Part shown: in pieces, positions 1 to 7,912 of the stretch
Numbering within the stretch: position 1 is the stretch's first letter
Layout of the letters: every line of letters starts with the position of its first letter
Assembly: GCA_028287395.1 (NCBI GenBank)
Contig: JAQBPR010000164.1
Span: 1 to 35,770, forward strand
Length of the DNA stretch: 35,770 nucleotides
Reading direction: 5' to 3'
From: Bacilli bacterium
Lineage (GTDB): Bacteria > Bacillota > Bacilli > Paenibacillales > NBRC-103111
Program-made: the position numbers and the translations under genes
The notes under the pieces: generated by a model
What the model was told of the DNA's origin: nothing
What the model saw: the letters and a program-made list of their open reading frames with translations, nothing else
The model's database searches: none

Positions 1-1
1 T

Positions 2-148
2 GGTCTCCAAGCATTTATATTTACCTTTCTGGGTCTTACATACGGAGCTAAATTAAAACCATTTTTGGGTGAATGGTCGGAAAAAATTGCAGGTATCGTC
101 TTAGGGTTACTTGGTATTTGGATGCTATTCGAATATCATCCAAACTAA
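2..148 (+). CDS. mntP: MntP-like manganese efflux pump, C-terminal fragment
   Basis: Only the last 48 codons are inside the window; the gene begins upstream of base 1. The tail has two hydrophobic segments. The first includes FIFTFLGLTYGAKL and the second AGIVLGLLGIWMLFEY, separated by a short charged stretch (GEWSEK). This matches the end of the MntP/YtaF (DUF204) family, whose members are six-helix inner-membrane proteins that export Mn2+ and end in an xAGxxLxxxGIxxL helix. The catalytic aspartates of the family lie in the missing part, so the function rests on the tail pattern alone. A sporulation YtaF-type paralogue is the main alternative. No clear terminator follows before the next gene. 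Confidence 0.55.
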   Translation, partial: GLQAFIFTFLGLTYGAKLKPFLGEWSEKIAGIVLGLLGIWMLFEYHPN

Positions 149-211
149 GTTACTTTTTCACTAAAAATGCAGGTTATCAGCATGTTCTGTCGAAATAAAA
201 GGTGAGGATAT

Positions 212-256
212 ATGAGCAAGACAACGGAAAAGGTGAATAGCACATATGAAATATGA
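212..256 (+). other. Short overlapping leader ORF before the CheB-CheR kinase
   Basis: An ATG at 212 follows AAAAGGTGAGG (197-207) and opens a 14-codon frame (MSKTTEKVNSTYEI) that stops at 254-256. It overlaps the start of the kinase gene (ATG 246) by 11 bases in another frame. It could be a translational-coupling leader. Alternatively it is the true N-terminus of the kinase, separated by a one-base frameshift. Its SD is better than that of the downstream ATG. Confidence 0.35.
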
Positions 257-3200
257 AGAGGAACCATCTGACGAGAACTTCAACGCATTGCAGCTAAATG
301 ATGTATTCACAGTTGTTGGGATTGCTGCTTCACCAGCGAAACTGGAGGTATTGGAGCAATTTTTTAACCATATGATTCCTACTAGTGGGCTTGCTTTTGT
401 AATTTCGCAGCATAGTACTGCTAAATATGCAGCACTTCCATTAGAAATTATTGAAAAATTTACCCCGATGAAAACTTTTCGTGCACTGGACAAAATGGAT
501 ATCGTAGCGAATTGTGTTTATTTATTGCCACCGCAAAAAGAATTCATGATACGATCAGGAAAGCTGTTTCTAATAGATTCGGATCCGAAAGCCGATCAAT
601 CGAAGTCAGCAGATCGATTTTTATGCTCGCTTGCTGAAAGCTTTGGCAATCGCACCATTGGTGTGCTGCTTTCGGGTGAAGGCAATGATGGCATTCTTGG
701 CATAGAGACCATCAATCAAGTCAATGGGATTGCGATGGTTGAAGCGTCGCAGCTATCAAAATCAATAATAAAAACAGAAGATGAAAGCTTAGATAATAAT
801 TCAGAAAACATTCTTTCGCCTCAGGAAATGCCCTGGCATATTCTCGAATATATTAAATTTCATACGAACCATTCCAAAGAATCAATCGAGGAAGAGCGGA
901 ACACTTTATTTACCATCTTAAAGCAAGCTACAGGTGTAGATTTTAGCTATTATAAGCAAACCAGTATTTTGCGAAGAATTCAAAGACGAATGGGAAAGCA
1001 AGGGATTGAATCTTTACATGAATATAATCGCTATTTAGTGGATCATCCGAGCGAAGTTAGCGCTTTGCAAAAGGATTTGTTAATTGGTGTAACACACTTT
1101 TTTCGCGATATAGATGCATTTCATAGTATTTCTGAAAAAGCGTTTCCTGTTATTTTTGAGCAAAGGGCGTTTGAAAAACAAATTAGAGTTTGGGTAGCCG
1201 GATGCTCGACCGGTGAAGAAGTATATTCATTAGCGATCCTATTCAAACAATATATGCAAGATACGAAAGAAGAATATAATGTTAAAATATTTGCGACCGA
1301 TTTGGATAAGGAATCCATCCAATATGCCAGCAAAGGGAGTTATCCTCAAACCATAGCTAAAAGTGTTACACCCGAGCAATTGAGAACGTATTTCGTTCAG
1401 GTAGGTAATGAATATCAAATCAATAAGGAAATCCGGCAGATGGTGGTCTTTGCCCAACACAATATTCTGAAGGATCCACCTTTCATTCAACTTGATTTGG
1501 TCACTTGTCGCAATATGTTGATTTATTTGCAGCCGGAAATGCAGCAGAAAGTCATTTCACTTTTCCATTTTGCTTTAAAGCCGGATGCTTTTTTATTCTT
1601 AGGCCCAAGTGAAACATTAGGGAAGCTAAACCATTTGTTTAGCTCCTTGGATAGTAAATGGAATATATATCAGTACAAAGAAATCAATCATTGGTTGTCG
1701 ACGAATTCTTTTGGTATCACTGAAAAACTGAATGAGAAAAAATTAAATCATCGAAATAAAGTGAATGCCCGGTTAAAAGAAACGGGTCGAATGATTAAAT
1801 TAGACCACATTTACGCGAAATTGATTGAAGAGTATGTACCTTCTAGCATCATTATCGATGAAAATAATGAGATTATCCATATTAGCGGAAATGCAAGCCA
1901 GTACTTGATTATTTCCAAGGGAAAACCAAGCCACAGTTTATTTAAAATGGTTCCGGAACAGCTTTCAGTCGCTATCCGGACGGCGTTGCATAAAGCACGA
2001 AAAGAAAATAAAGAGATTAGATATCAAGATTTTTTGTTTAAAAATGCAGATCGACTGCGGACGATTAATTTGATTGCCAAACCATTTGCTGTGAATTCTA
2101 CGAATGACAAATTGATGATTATTTTATTCGAAGAAGCGGCGGAAATTAGAAACGTTGAATTTAATTTCGAAGAGGATCAGAACCAGTTATTTTTTCATAT
2201 GGATCATAACGTCAATCAACATATTAAGGATTTGGAGCAAGAATTGTTACAGGCGAAGGAATCGCTTCAGACCACAATTGAAGAGTTAGAAACTTCGAAT
2301 GAAGAATTTCAAGCCGCTAATGAAGAATTGATTGTTGCCAATGAGGAATTACAGAGCACCAATGAAGAACTCCAATCTGTGAATGAAGAATTAATGGTTG
2401 TTAACAATGAGTATCAATATAAAATTCAAGAGCTGACCCAAGTAAATACGGATATGTCCAATTTTTTGATTAGTTCGAATAGTGCAACACTTTTCCTCGA
2501 TGTGAAAATGAATATTCGTAAATTTACACCTGCCATTACGGAAGAAATTAATTTAATCGAATTGGATATTGGACGACCGCTTGATGATATTTCGCATCAT
2601 TTAAAATATGAGCATTTGATATCGGATGCCAAAAAGGTGCTTCATACAGCCATGCCTATGGAAAAAGAAGTTCAAAGTAAGAATGGCAGGTGGTATAATC
2701 TTAAAATTACACCTTATTGTACGTTAGAAAGTCTCAATGATGGCATTGTACTCAATTTAATTGATATTACTGAATTAAAACAGGCAAGTGAAGATCTTCT
2801 TGTCTTATCTTATGCTATTCAACAAAGTCCGGGATGTATTGTTATTACAGATACAGAGCGAAAAATTAAATATATCAACACCAAATATACGGAAATAACA
2901 GGCTATACGCTAGAAGATTTAGTAGACACAACACTTGAACTTTTCTCAGATAACCTTTCTTCCGAACAAATACGTGAAATCTGGAATCAAGCGTCTGTTG
3001 AGAAAAAATGGAATGGAGAGTTAATAAATAAAGGGAAAAATGACATCAGCTTTATTGAATTGGCTTCTCTTTTGCCCATTACAAATCAAGAAGGAGAGAT
3101 TACACACTTCCTCAAAATTTCCGAAGACATAACAAAGCAGAAACATACCTTAGAATTGTTGCATAAGTCTGAAATGCTTTCCGTAGTAGGTCAATTAGCT

Positions 3201-3827
3201 GCTGGAATTGCTCATGAAATTCGCAACCCGTTAACGGCATTGAAAGGATTCACGAAATTACTCGAGCCCGATACGAAGAAAAAGAATTATATTCAGATCA
3301 TGACGTCCGAACTAGAGCGCATTGAGTTGATCATCAGTGAGTTACTCATCCTGGCTCGTCCACAAAAGCTTGATTTTGAGAAAAAGGATATCATAGTGAT
3401 TTTACAGGATGTGATTATGCTGCTGGAAGGGCAAGCGACTCTGAATAATGTAGAAATCGTGACGAAATTTACTGATGAAATTCCGATGATCAACTGTGTC
3501 CAAAATCAATTAAAGCAAGTGTTCATCAATATTCTTAAAAATGGGATTGAAGCTATGCCGCAAGGCGGACATCTGATTGTAAAAGTAAAATTGCTTGAAG
3601 AAAGAGCCATAATGGTTAGCTTTACAGATCAAGGCGTTGGGATTCCAGAGAATAAGATTCCTAAGCTAGGCGATCCGTTTTATTCGACCAAAGATAATGG
3701 AACCGGATTGGGCTTGATGGTAAGCTATAAAATAATTGAGAATCATCAAGGGAGCATTTCCATTCAAAGCACTGTAGGTAAAGGATCGACATTTGATATT
3801 ATACTTAAAACAGGGGCCGCTGAATGA
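246..3827 (+). CDS. CheB-CheR-PAS sensor histidine kinase fusion
   Basis: A 1193-residue multidomain signalling protein with no membrane segment. Residues about 20-200 are a CheB methylesterase domain that keeps the Ser29/His56/Asp148 triad (GIAAS, SQHS, GEGNDG), but the usual GMPxxAI stretch near its C-terminus is missing. Residues about 215-480 are a CheR methyltransferase with the SAM-binding VWVAGCSTGEEVYSLAI and the TCRNMLIYL motif. A PAS-like region follows (about 520-640). Then comes the long heptad coiled coil typical of these fusions (repeated NEEL, about 660-735), then two PAS domains (about 735-835 and 845-970). A HisKA domain has its phosphorylatable His at 990 (AHEIRNPLTALKGF), and a full HATPase_c domain ends the protein (N box NILKNGIEA, G boxes DQGVGIP and GTGLGL). 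The kinase half resembles Bacillus KinA/KinE-type sporulation kinases. Inferred role: a soluble sensor that feeds a phosphorelay. Weak SD AAGGTG (229-234) before ATG 246. Confidence 0.93.
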   Translation: MKYEEEPSDENFNALQLNDVFTVVGIAASPAKLEVLEQFFNHMIPTSGLAFVISQHSTAKYAALPLEIIEKFTPMKTFRALDKMDIVANCVYLLPPQKEFMIRSGKLFLIDSDPKADQSKSADRFLCSLAESFGNRTIGVLLSGEGNDGILGIETINQVNGIAMVEASQLSKSIIKTEDESLDNNSENILSPQEMPWHILEYIKFHTNHSKESIEEERNTLFTILKQATGVDFSYYKQTSILRRIQRRMGKQGIESLHEYNRYLVDHPSEVSALQKDLLIGVTHFFRDIDAFHSISEKAFPVIFEQRAFEKQIRVWVAGCSTGEEVYSLAILFKQYMQDTKEEYNVKIFATDLDKESIQYASKGSYPQTIAKSVTPEQLRTYFVQVGNEYQINKEIRQMVVFAQHNILKDPPFIQLDLVTCRNMLIYLQPEMQQKVISLFHFALKPDAFLFLGPSETLGKLNHLFSSLDSKWNIYQYKEINHWLSTNSFGITEKLNEKKLNHRNKVNARLKETGRMIKLDHIYAKLIEEYVPSSIIIDENNEIIHISGNASQYLIISKGKPSHSLFKMVPEQLSVAIRTALHKARKENKEIRYQDFLFKNADRLRTINLIAKPFAVNSTNDKLMIILFEEAAEIRNVEFNFEEDQNQLFFHMDHNVNQHIKDLEQELLQAKESLQTTIEELETSNEEFQAANEELIVANEELQSTNEELQSVNEELMVVNNEYQYKIQELTQVNTDMSNFLISSNSATLFLDVKMNIRKFTPAITEEINLIELDIGRPLDDISHHLKYEHLISDAKKVLHTAMPMEKEVQSKNGRWYNLKITPYCTLESLNDGIVLNLIDITELKQASEDLLVLSYAIQQSPGCIVITDTERKIKYINTKYTEITGYTLEDLVDTTLELFSDNLSSEQIREIWNQASVEKKWNGELINKGKNDISFIELASLLPITNQEGEITHFLKISEDITKQKHTLELLHKSEMLSVVGQLAAGIAHEIRNPLTALKGFTKLLEPDTKKKNYIQIMTSELERIELIISELLILARPQKLDFEKKDIIVILQDVIMLLEGQATLNNVEIVTKFTDEIPMINCVQNQLKQVFINILKNGIEAMPQGGHLIVKVKLLEERAIMVSFTDQGVGIPENKIPKLGDPFYSTKDNGTGLGLMVSYKIIENHQGSISIQSTVGKGSTFDIILKTGAAE

Positions 3828-3833
3828 TCTATA

Positions 3834-3847
3834 AAACACACTCTATT
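3834..3847 (+). repeat. Solo end resembling the 27.5-kb hairpin element
   Basis: AAAACACACTCTAT just after the kinase stop codon repeats the outer right end and first flanking bases of the 170-bp inverted-repeat element at 27521-27690 (AAACACACTCTATAT). No partner arm is nearby, so this is at most a remnant and could be chance. Confidence 0.2.
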
Positions 3848-3905
3848 CACGGATTGTTAATAATGTTATTATTACCGTATATTAACAATAAGGGTGAATG
3901 GTGGT

Positions 3906-4673
3906 ATGTCCATGCGGAAGTATAATTTAAAAAAAGAGAAACGTGATTTACGCGATTATCATTTTAAGAGTTTAATTTACGCTGCACCTATTGAGTTGCC
4001 CAAATTAATCGATTTACGTCCGCTTATGTCACCGATCGTGGATCAAGGAAATTTAGGAAGCTGTACAGCGAATGCCATTGCTAGCGGATTGCGTGAATAT
4101 CTTTTATTATTGGATAAACAAGCATTAACCAGGCTTTCTCGCTTATTCTTATATTGGCATGAACGGAAACTAGAGGGTCATACGCAGGAGGATTCAGGTG
4201 CTTATATTCGTGATGGATTAAAGGTATTACAAAAAATAGGTGTATCACCTGAAATAGACTTTCCCTATGATACAACCCATTTTGCAGATAAACCTTCTCT
4301 AAAAGCTGAAACGGATGCTTCCAATTTTAAAATTAACGAGTATCACCGTATACCTGATTTGTATAGTTTAAAAGCTGCATTAGCCGAAGGATTACCTGTT
4401 GTGATCGGAATACAAATATATGAAAGCTTTGAATCGCCTCAGGTTGCGCAAACAGGTAAAGTACCCTTGCCTAAGAAAACAAAAGAAAAATTGCTGGGCG
4501 GGCATGCTTTGTTGGTTGTTGGTTATGCTGATCAAGGGACTAAATCTAATCAAGGCTTTGTTATCGTTAGAAACAGCTGGGGGGAAGAATGGGGAGACCG
4601 GGGGTATTGTTATATTCCCTATTCGATGTTCAAGGACGCCGCTTTAGTAATGGATATGTGGACAGGGAAGTAG
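3906..4673 (+). CDS. Papain-like (C1) cysteine protease, cytoplasmic
   Basis: A 255-residue C1-family peptidase. From ATG 3906 the catalytic residues are Cys53 in DQGNLGSCTANA (with the oxyanion Gln47), His200 in GGHALLVVGY and Asn223 in RNSWGEEWG. It has no signal peptide, no recognisable inhibitory prodomain and no membrane segment, only about 45 residues before the active-site region. It is therefore a compact cytoplasmic form, as found in a scattered set of bacteria. In-frame starts exist at GTG 3894, ATG 3906 and ATG 3912. AAGGGTG (about 3890-3896) sits at a good distance from 3906. It begins about 80 bases after the kinase, in the same direction, and could share its transcript. The substrate is unknown. 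Confidence 0.88.
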   Translation: MSMRKYNLKKEKRDLRDYHFKSLIYAAPIELPKLIDLRPLMSPIVDQGNLGSCTANAIASGLREYLLLLDKQALTRLSRLFLYWHERKLEGHTQEDSGAYIRDGLKVLQKIGVSPEIDFPYDTTHFADKPSLKAETDASNFKINEYHRIPDLYSLKAALAEGLPVVIGIQIYESFESPQVAQTGKVPLPKKTKEKLLGGHALLVVGYADQGTKSNQGFVIVRNSWGEEWGDRGYCYIPYSMFKDAALVMDMWTGK

Positions 4674-4708
4674 CCTCTTTCGGATTCAAAACTTCCTGGG
4701 CAAAAATT

Positions 4709-4724
4709 TGACGAAATAGTCGAA
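4709..4724 (+). promoter_or_regulatory. Two tandem Spo0A-box-like heptamers upstream of pit
   Basis: TGACGAA (4709-4715) and AGTCGAA (4718-4724) each differ by one base from the core Spo0A box TGTCGAA and lie about one helical turn apart, some 100 bases before the phosphate transporter start. This is a pattern match only. Confidence 0.25.
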
Positions 4725-4788
4725 AAAAACTCATATTTGCATACGACTTTTGCTGAGAAGTATGATATGATTTTTTATGGCTCATTTT

Positions 4789-4805
4789 TGTTAAGATTTT
4801 GTAAA
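4789..4805 (-). promoter_or_regulatory. PhoP-box-like pair just upstream of pit
   Basis: Read on the minus strand, TTTACA and TTAACA occur as a direct repeat with a 5-base spacer, which fits the TT(A/T)ACA-N5 layout known for PhoP sites in Bacillus. It lies 16-32 bases before the pit start codon, a position more suited to repression than activation. Confidence 0.3.
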
Positions 4806-4820
4806 ATCAGGAGGCTCCTC

Positions 4821-5834
4821 ATGCTGTTCACCATAATTATCATCGTTATATTGGCGCTCTTATTTGATTTTATTAACGGCTTTCACGATACAGCAAACGC
4901 AATCGCTACAGCTGTATCTACCAAAGCCTTAACACCTAAAGTTGCTGTTATTTATGCCGCCATACTTAATTTTTTTGGGGCAGTCATATTCGATAAGGTA
5001 GCCAAAAATATTGGGAACGGTATTGCTGATCCACTTAAATTGAGCCAATCTGCTGGAATGCAGTCCATTGGTATGCATATCGTAATGGCTGCATTAATTT
5101 CGGCAATATTATGGAATTTAATTACATGGTATTTTGGAATTCCTTCCTCTTCTTCACACACGCTGATTGGCTCGATGGCAGGTGCTGTTATTGCTGGAGC
5201 CGGTATGCAGGCTGTTAATTGGGGCGGATTCAATAAGATTGTTGAAGTTTTGGTGCTTTCCCCATTTATTGCTTTCGCTGTTGGATTTCTGCTGATGTAT
5301 GTGATTAAGGGAATTGTATTTATGCTAGGAAATGGCTCGCCGAGCAAATTTAACCGCGGTTTTCGTACGCTGCAAATTTTTTCTGCAGGGGCTCAGGCTT
5401 TTTCTCATGGAACCAATGATGCGCAAAAGGCGATGGGAATTATAGTGTTTGCTCTTGTTATTGGCGGATATGAGACCAATACTCAATTTATCCCTTTATG
5501 GGTAAAATTCGCTGCGGCTTTGGCCATGGCATTAGGCACTTCAGTAGGTGGATGGCGTATTATTAAAACGATTGGCAGGAAAATCATTAAAATAGAACCG
5601 ATGAATGGGTTTACCGCTGATTTAACGGCAACAACGGTTTTGCAGACAGCTTCCGCTTTTGGAATGCCCTTATCGACTACACACGTCATCACATCTGCGA
5701 TTATTGGTACAGGAACGGCATTGCGACCTAAATCGATTAATTGGGGTATTGTTGGAAAAATGGTTTTAACGTGGGTGGTTACCATACCGATCTCTACTTT
5801 GATAGCCTTTCTCATTTTTCATATATTTTTCTAA
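4821..5834 (+). CDS. pit: PiT-family low-affinity inorganic phosphate transporter
   Basis: A 337-residue polytopic membrane protein. The N-terminal signature FDFINGFHDTANAIATAVST and the matching C-terminal half (GAQAFSHGTNDAQKAMG) are the two inverted PiT signatures. Later PSSSSHTLIG and STTHVITSAIIG are the repeated PiT motifs that face each other in the transport path. The family co-transports phosphate (often as a metal-phosphate complex) with H+ or Na+. An open frame extends upstream to 4737, but AGGAGG at 4809-4814 fixes the start at ATG 4821. The DUF47/PhoU-like gene that often accompanies pit in Bacillales is absent here. A strong terminator follows, so it is probably a single-gene unit. 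Confidence 0.93.
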   Translation: MLFTIIIIVILALLFDFINGFHDTANAIATAVSTKALTPKVAVIYAAILNFFGAVIFDKVAKNIGNGIADPLKLSQSAGMQSIGMHIVMAALISAILWNLITWYFGIPSSSSHTLIGSMAGAVIAGAGMQAVNWGGFNKIVEVLVLSPFIAFAVGFLLMYVIKGIVFMLGNGSPSKFNRGFRTLQIFSAGAQAFSHGTNDAQKAMGIIVFALVIGGYETNTQFIPLWVKFAAALAMALGTSVGGWRIIKTIGRKIIKIEPMNGFTADLTATTVLQTASAFGMPLSTTHVITSAIIGTGTALRPKSINWGIVGKMVLTWVVTIPISTLIAFLIFHIFF

Positions 5835-5866
5835 AAACCAAGCGAAATTTGCTTGGTTTTTCTTTT
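5834..5866 (+). terminator. Rho-independent terminator after pit
   Basis: A perfect stem, AAAACCAAGC with GCTTGGTTTT around a GAAATTT loop, followed by TCTTTTT. Confidence 0.9.
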
Positions 5867-6023
5867 TATATCGTAGTATTTGAAAATTGTGTTAAAATGA
5901 CAGGAGAACACAGCATTTGACGGCCTTCATCCTATCGCCAAATTTTATAGATGGAAGAGACAGCATCAACTTATTTAAATACATCTACAATAACAATTAA
6001 TAAAAGAAATCGTAAGCTATGCA

Positions 6024-6474
6024 ATGAATTTTTGTAAGCAGGATCCGACAGTATTGTTTTTACTAAGAAGATTAAGGTCCTATGACGTTCATTTATATAT
6101 GCAAACGGTTCGTACTGCTTATTTCAGCTTGGAGCTTTCTAAAGGGCTAAATTTGACTGAAGAGGAACAAGAAGTTATTTATCGATCAGCATTGCTACAG
6201 GATGTCGGTAAAATGCAGCAGAATAAAACGGACTTTCTCAATCATCCTTTTTATAGTGTAGAGCTGCTTAAATCCTTTATTCAGGATGGTTTGGTGGATG
6301 AAGAAGCGATTTTACAGCATCATGAGAACTTGGATGGCACTGGCTATCCACTAGGACTCTGTTGGGAAAGCATCTCATTAAATGTTTGATAGCGATCTTG
6401 TCGAATTATTGGGACTTTATTACAACCCAGAGGTCGCTCCAACAGCAAAAAAAGAAGCTATCAGCTATATTTAA
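6024..6474 (+). pseudogene. Decayed HD-GYP domain gene
   Basis: The frame 6024-6389 reads as an HD-GYP cyclic-di-GMP phosphodiesterase: VHLYMQTVRTAY, then ALLQDVGK, then HHENLDGTGYPLGL, but it ends right after the GYP loop. A second piece in another frame (6382-6474, FDSDLVELLGLYYNPEVAP) looks like the normal family C-terminus (the FDPELVxxF element). The roughly 50 residues between them, with the ARILAVADAFDAM-like helix, are missing. The diagnostic HD pair is also QD here, which removes a metal ligand. There is no good ribosome binding site before 6024. Together this is a gene with an internal deletion, a frameshift and a lost catalytic residue. An intact HD-GYP protein is encoded at 24449. 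Confidence 0.6.
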
Positions 6475-6525
6475 GTTGCATAATCTAACTATGGGATAAT
6501 TTCCCTTTATTTAGTGTGGCGATTA

Positions 6526-6613
6526 TGTTACAATATTTAACGTGCCTTACTATTAGATAATATGCAGAGTTTAAGGGCCTGACTTCTTTTGCTGAAGTTA
6601 AGGCCTTTTTTTA
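6526..6613 (+). promoter_or_regulatory. Extended -10 promoter followed by a terminator hairpin in the leader of the membrane kinase
   Basis: TGTTACAAT (6526-6534) is an extended -10. Some 40 bases later a strong stem pairs AAGGGCCTGACTTC with GAAGTTAAGGCCTT (6573-6606) and runs into a T tract to 6612. The kinase SD GAGGAGG follows at once (about 6619-6625). The hairpin may simply end upstream transcription, or it may attenuate the kinase message if the promoter upstream of it is the real one. Confidence 0.45.
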
Positions 6614-6631
6614 ACCACGAGGAGGCTCATC

Positions 6632-7837
6632 ATGCAGCAAGTCATAAGGTTAGATAATTCAGATAAGATACTTTTAATCGGATTATCGATACATTTGATC
6701 GTTGGTTGGATGTTAGTTGGCATAATAGGTGGTGAGGGATATCTTATAGCAGGTTCCCTTATACTTTTCGTTGGGCTCATTTTATATTTGCTGCAGCGTT
6801 ATTTATGGCATAAATTAATTAAATATCCGCGGTATTTTTTATTGCTCAGTTTAATAAGCTGCACCATGTATTTGAAAGAAGTTTGTCCTAATATGCTGAT
6901 CCCTGATTTACATATGATTGTTGTGATTGTGGTTTCAACCTTTTATTTAACGCCCCTTTTAATTTGGCTTGTATTCGCATGCTATGTTGTTTTCCAAACG
7001 ATTTTTTTTATTAAAATTTCTTCATTTGTAAGTACTTCAACCATACAGTTTGCGCTTGGTGTTATATTTGTATTTTTCATTGTCATTGCATTACACAAAA
7101 TTTGTCTGATTTATCGTGATAATATGAATCGAATTCGTAAATTGGAGCGGGATCAGAACTTTGAAAGAATGGGGCAGCAGCAGCATCTAGCCACAATAGG
7201 ACAAATCGCCGCTTCCATTGCTCATGATATCCGCAACCCACTTACTTCCATCCAAGGCTTTGTCCAATTAATTGAGAAGAATGAGTTGAGAGGAACTTAT
7301 TCGGGATATTATAAAATTATTCGATCCGAAATTAGCCGTATTGATACATTATTACGTGAGGTTCTCGTTCTCTCCAAATCACATACAGCAGATGCAGAAT
7401 CCTGGGAACTGGTGCATTTAGATGGATTATTGGAACGATTAGTCGTATTAATGGAACCCGATGCGTTGAAAAGCAATATTCAAATACGTCTTCATCTGAT
7501 AAAAAATCCTGTGGTCATGGGTTCGGAAGAGAAGCTGCAGCAAGTTTTCATGAATTTGCTGCGCAATGCATTTGAAGCGGTTTCAGAAAGTGGGCGCATT
7601 GATATTATTTTATCGGAGGAAGCGGGAGAAGCGGTTATCCAGTTCCAGGATACGGGTACAGGAATACCTGAGGATAAGATGGAGCATTTATTCACACCTT
7701 TCTTTACGACCAAATTGGAAGGAACAGGTTTAGGTTTGTCCATCTGTCAGTCCATTATTAAAGCTTATGAAGGTGAGATTCATGTGCGTAATTTGCCGGA
7801 ATGTGGGGCCGAGTTTTCTGTAACGCTGCCAATTTAG
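6632..7837 (+). CDS. Membrane-bound sensor histidine kinase, KinB-like
   Basis: 401 residues. The first about 155 are five or six hydrophobic segments with very short loops, so the sensor is an embedded membrane domain like that of sporulation kinase KinB. A short linker leads to HisKA with the phospho-acceptor His198 in SIAHDIRNPLTSIQGF. HATPase_c follows (NLLRNAFEA N box, DTGTGIP, FFTTK, GTGLGLSI). There is no PAS or HAMP domain. ATG 6632 is set by GAGGAGG. No response regulator is adjacent; phosphate transfer to Spo0F or an equivalent is an inference from family resemblance. The signal is unknown. Confidence 0.9.
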   Translation: MQQVIRLDNSDKILLIGLSIHLIVGWMLVGIIGGEGYLIAGSLILFVGLILYLLQRYLWHKLIKYPRYFLLLSLISCTMYLKEVCPNMLIPDLHMIVVIVVSTFYLTPLLIWLVFACYVVFQTIFFIKISSFVSTSTIQFALGVIFVFFIVIALHKICLIYRDNMNRIRKLERDQNFERMGQQQHLATIGQIAASIAHDIRNPLTSIQGFVQLIEKNELRGTYSGYYKIIRSEISRIDTLLREVLVLSKSHTADAESWELVHLDGLLERLVVLMEPDALKSNIQIRLHLIKNPVVMGSEEKLQQVFMNLLRNAFEAVSESGRIDIILSEEAGEAVIQFQDTGTGIPEDKMEHLFTPFFTTKLEGTGLGLSICQSIIKAYEGEIHVRNLPECGAEFSVTLPI

Positions 7838-7912
7838 ACTTTTCGGTATGAGTTCTTGTACATAAGGTAACTCTATGGGTAAATAAATTCGCATCCAGAG
7901 AGGAACAAACTG

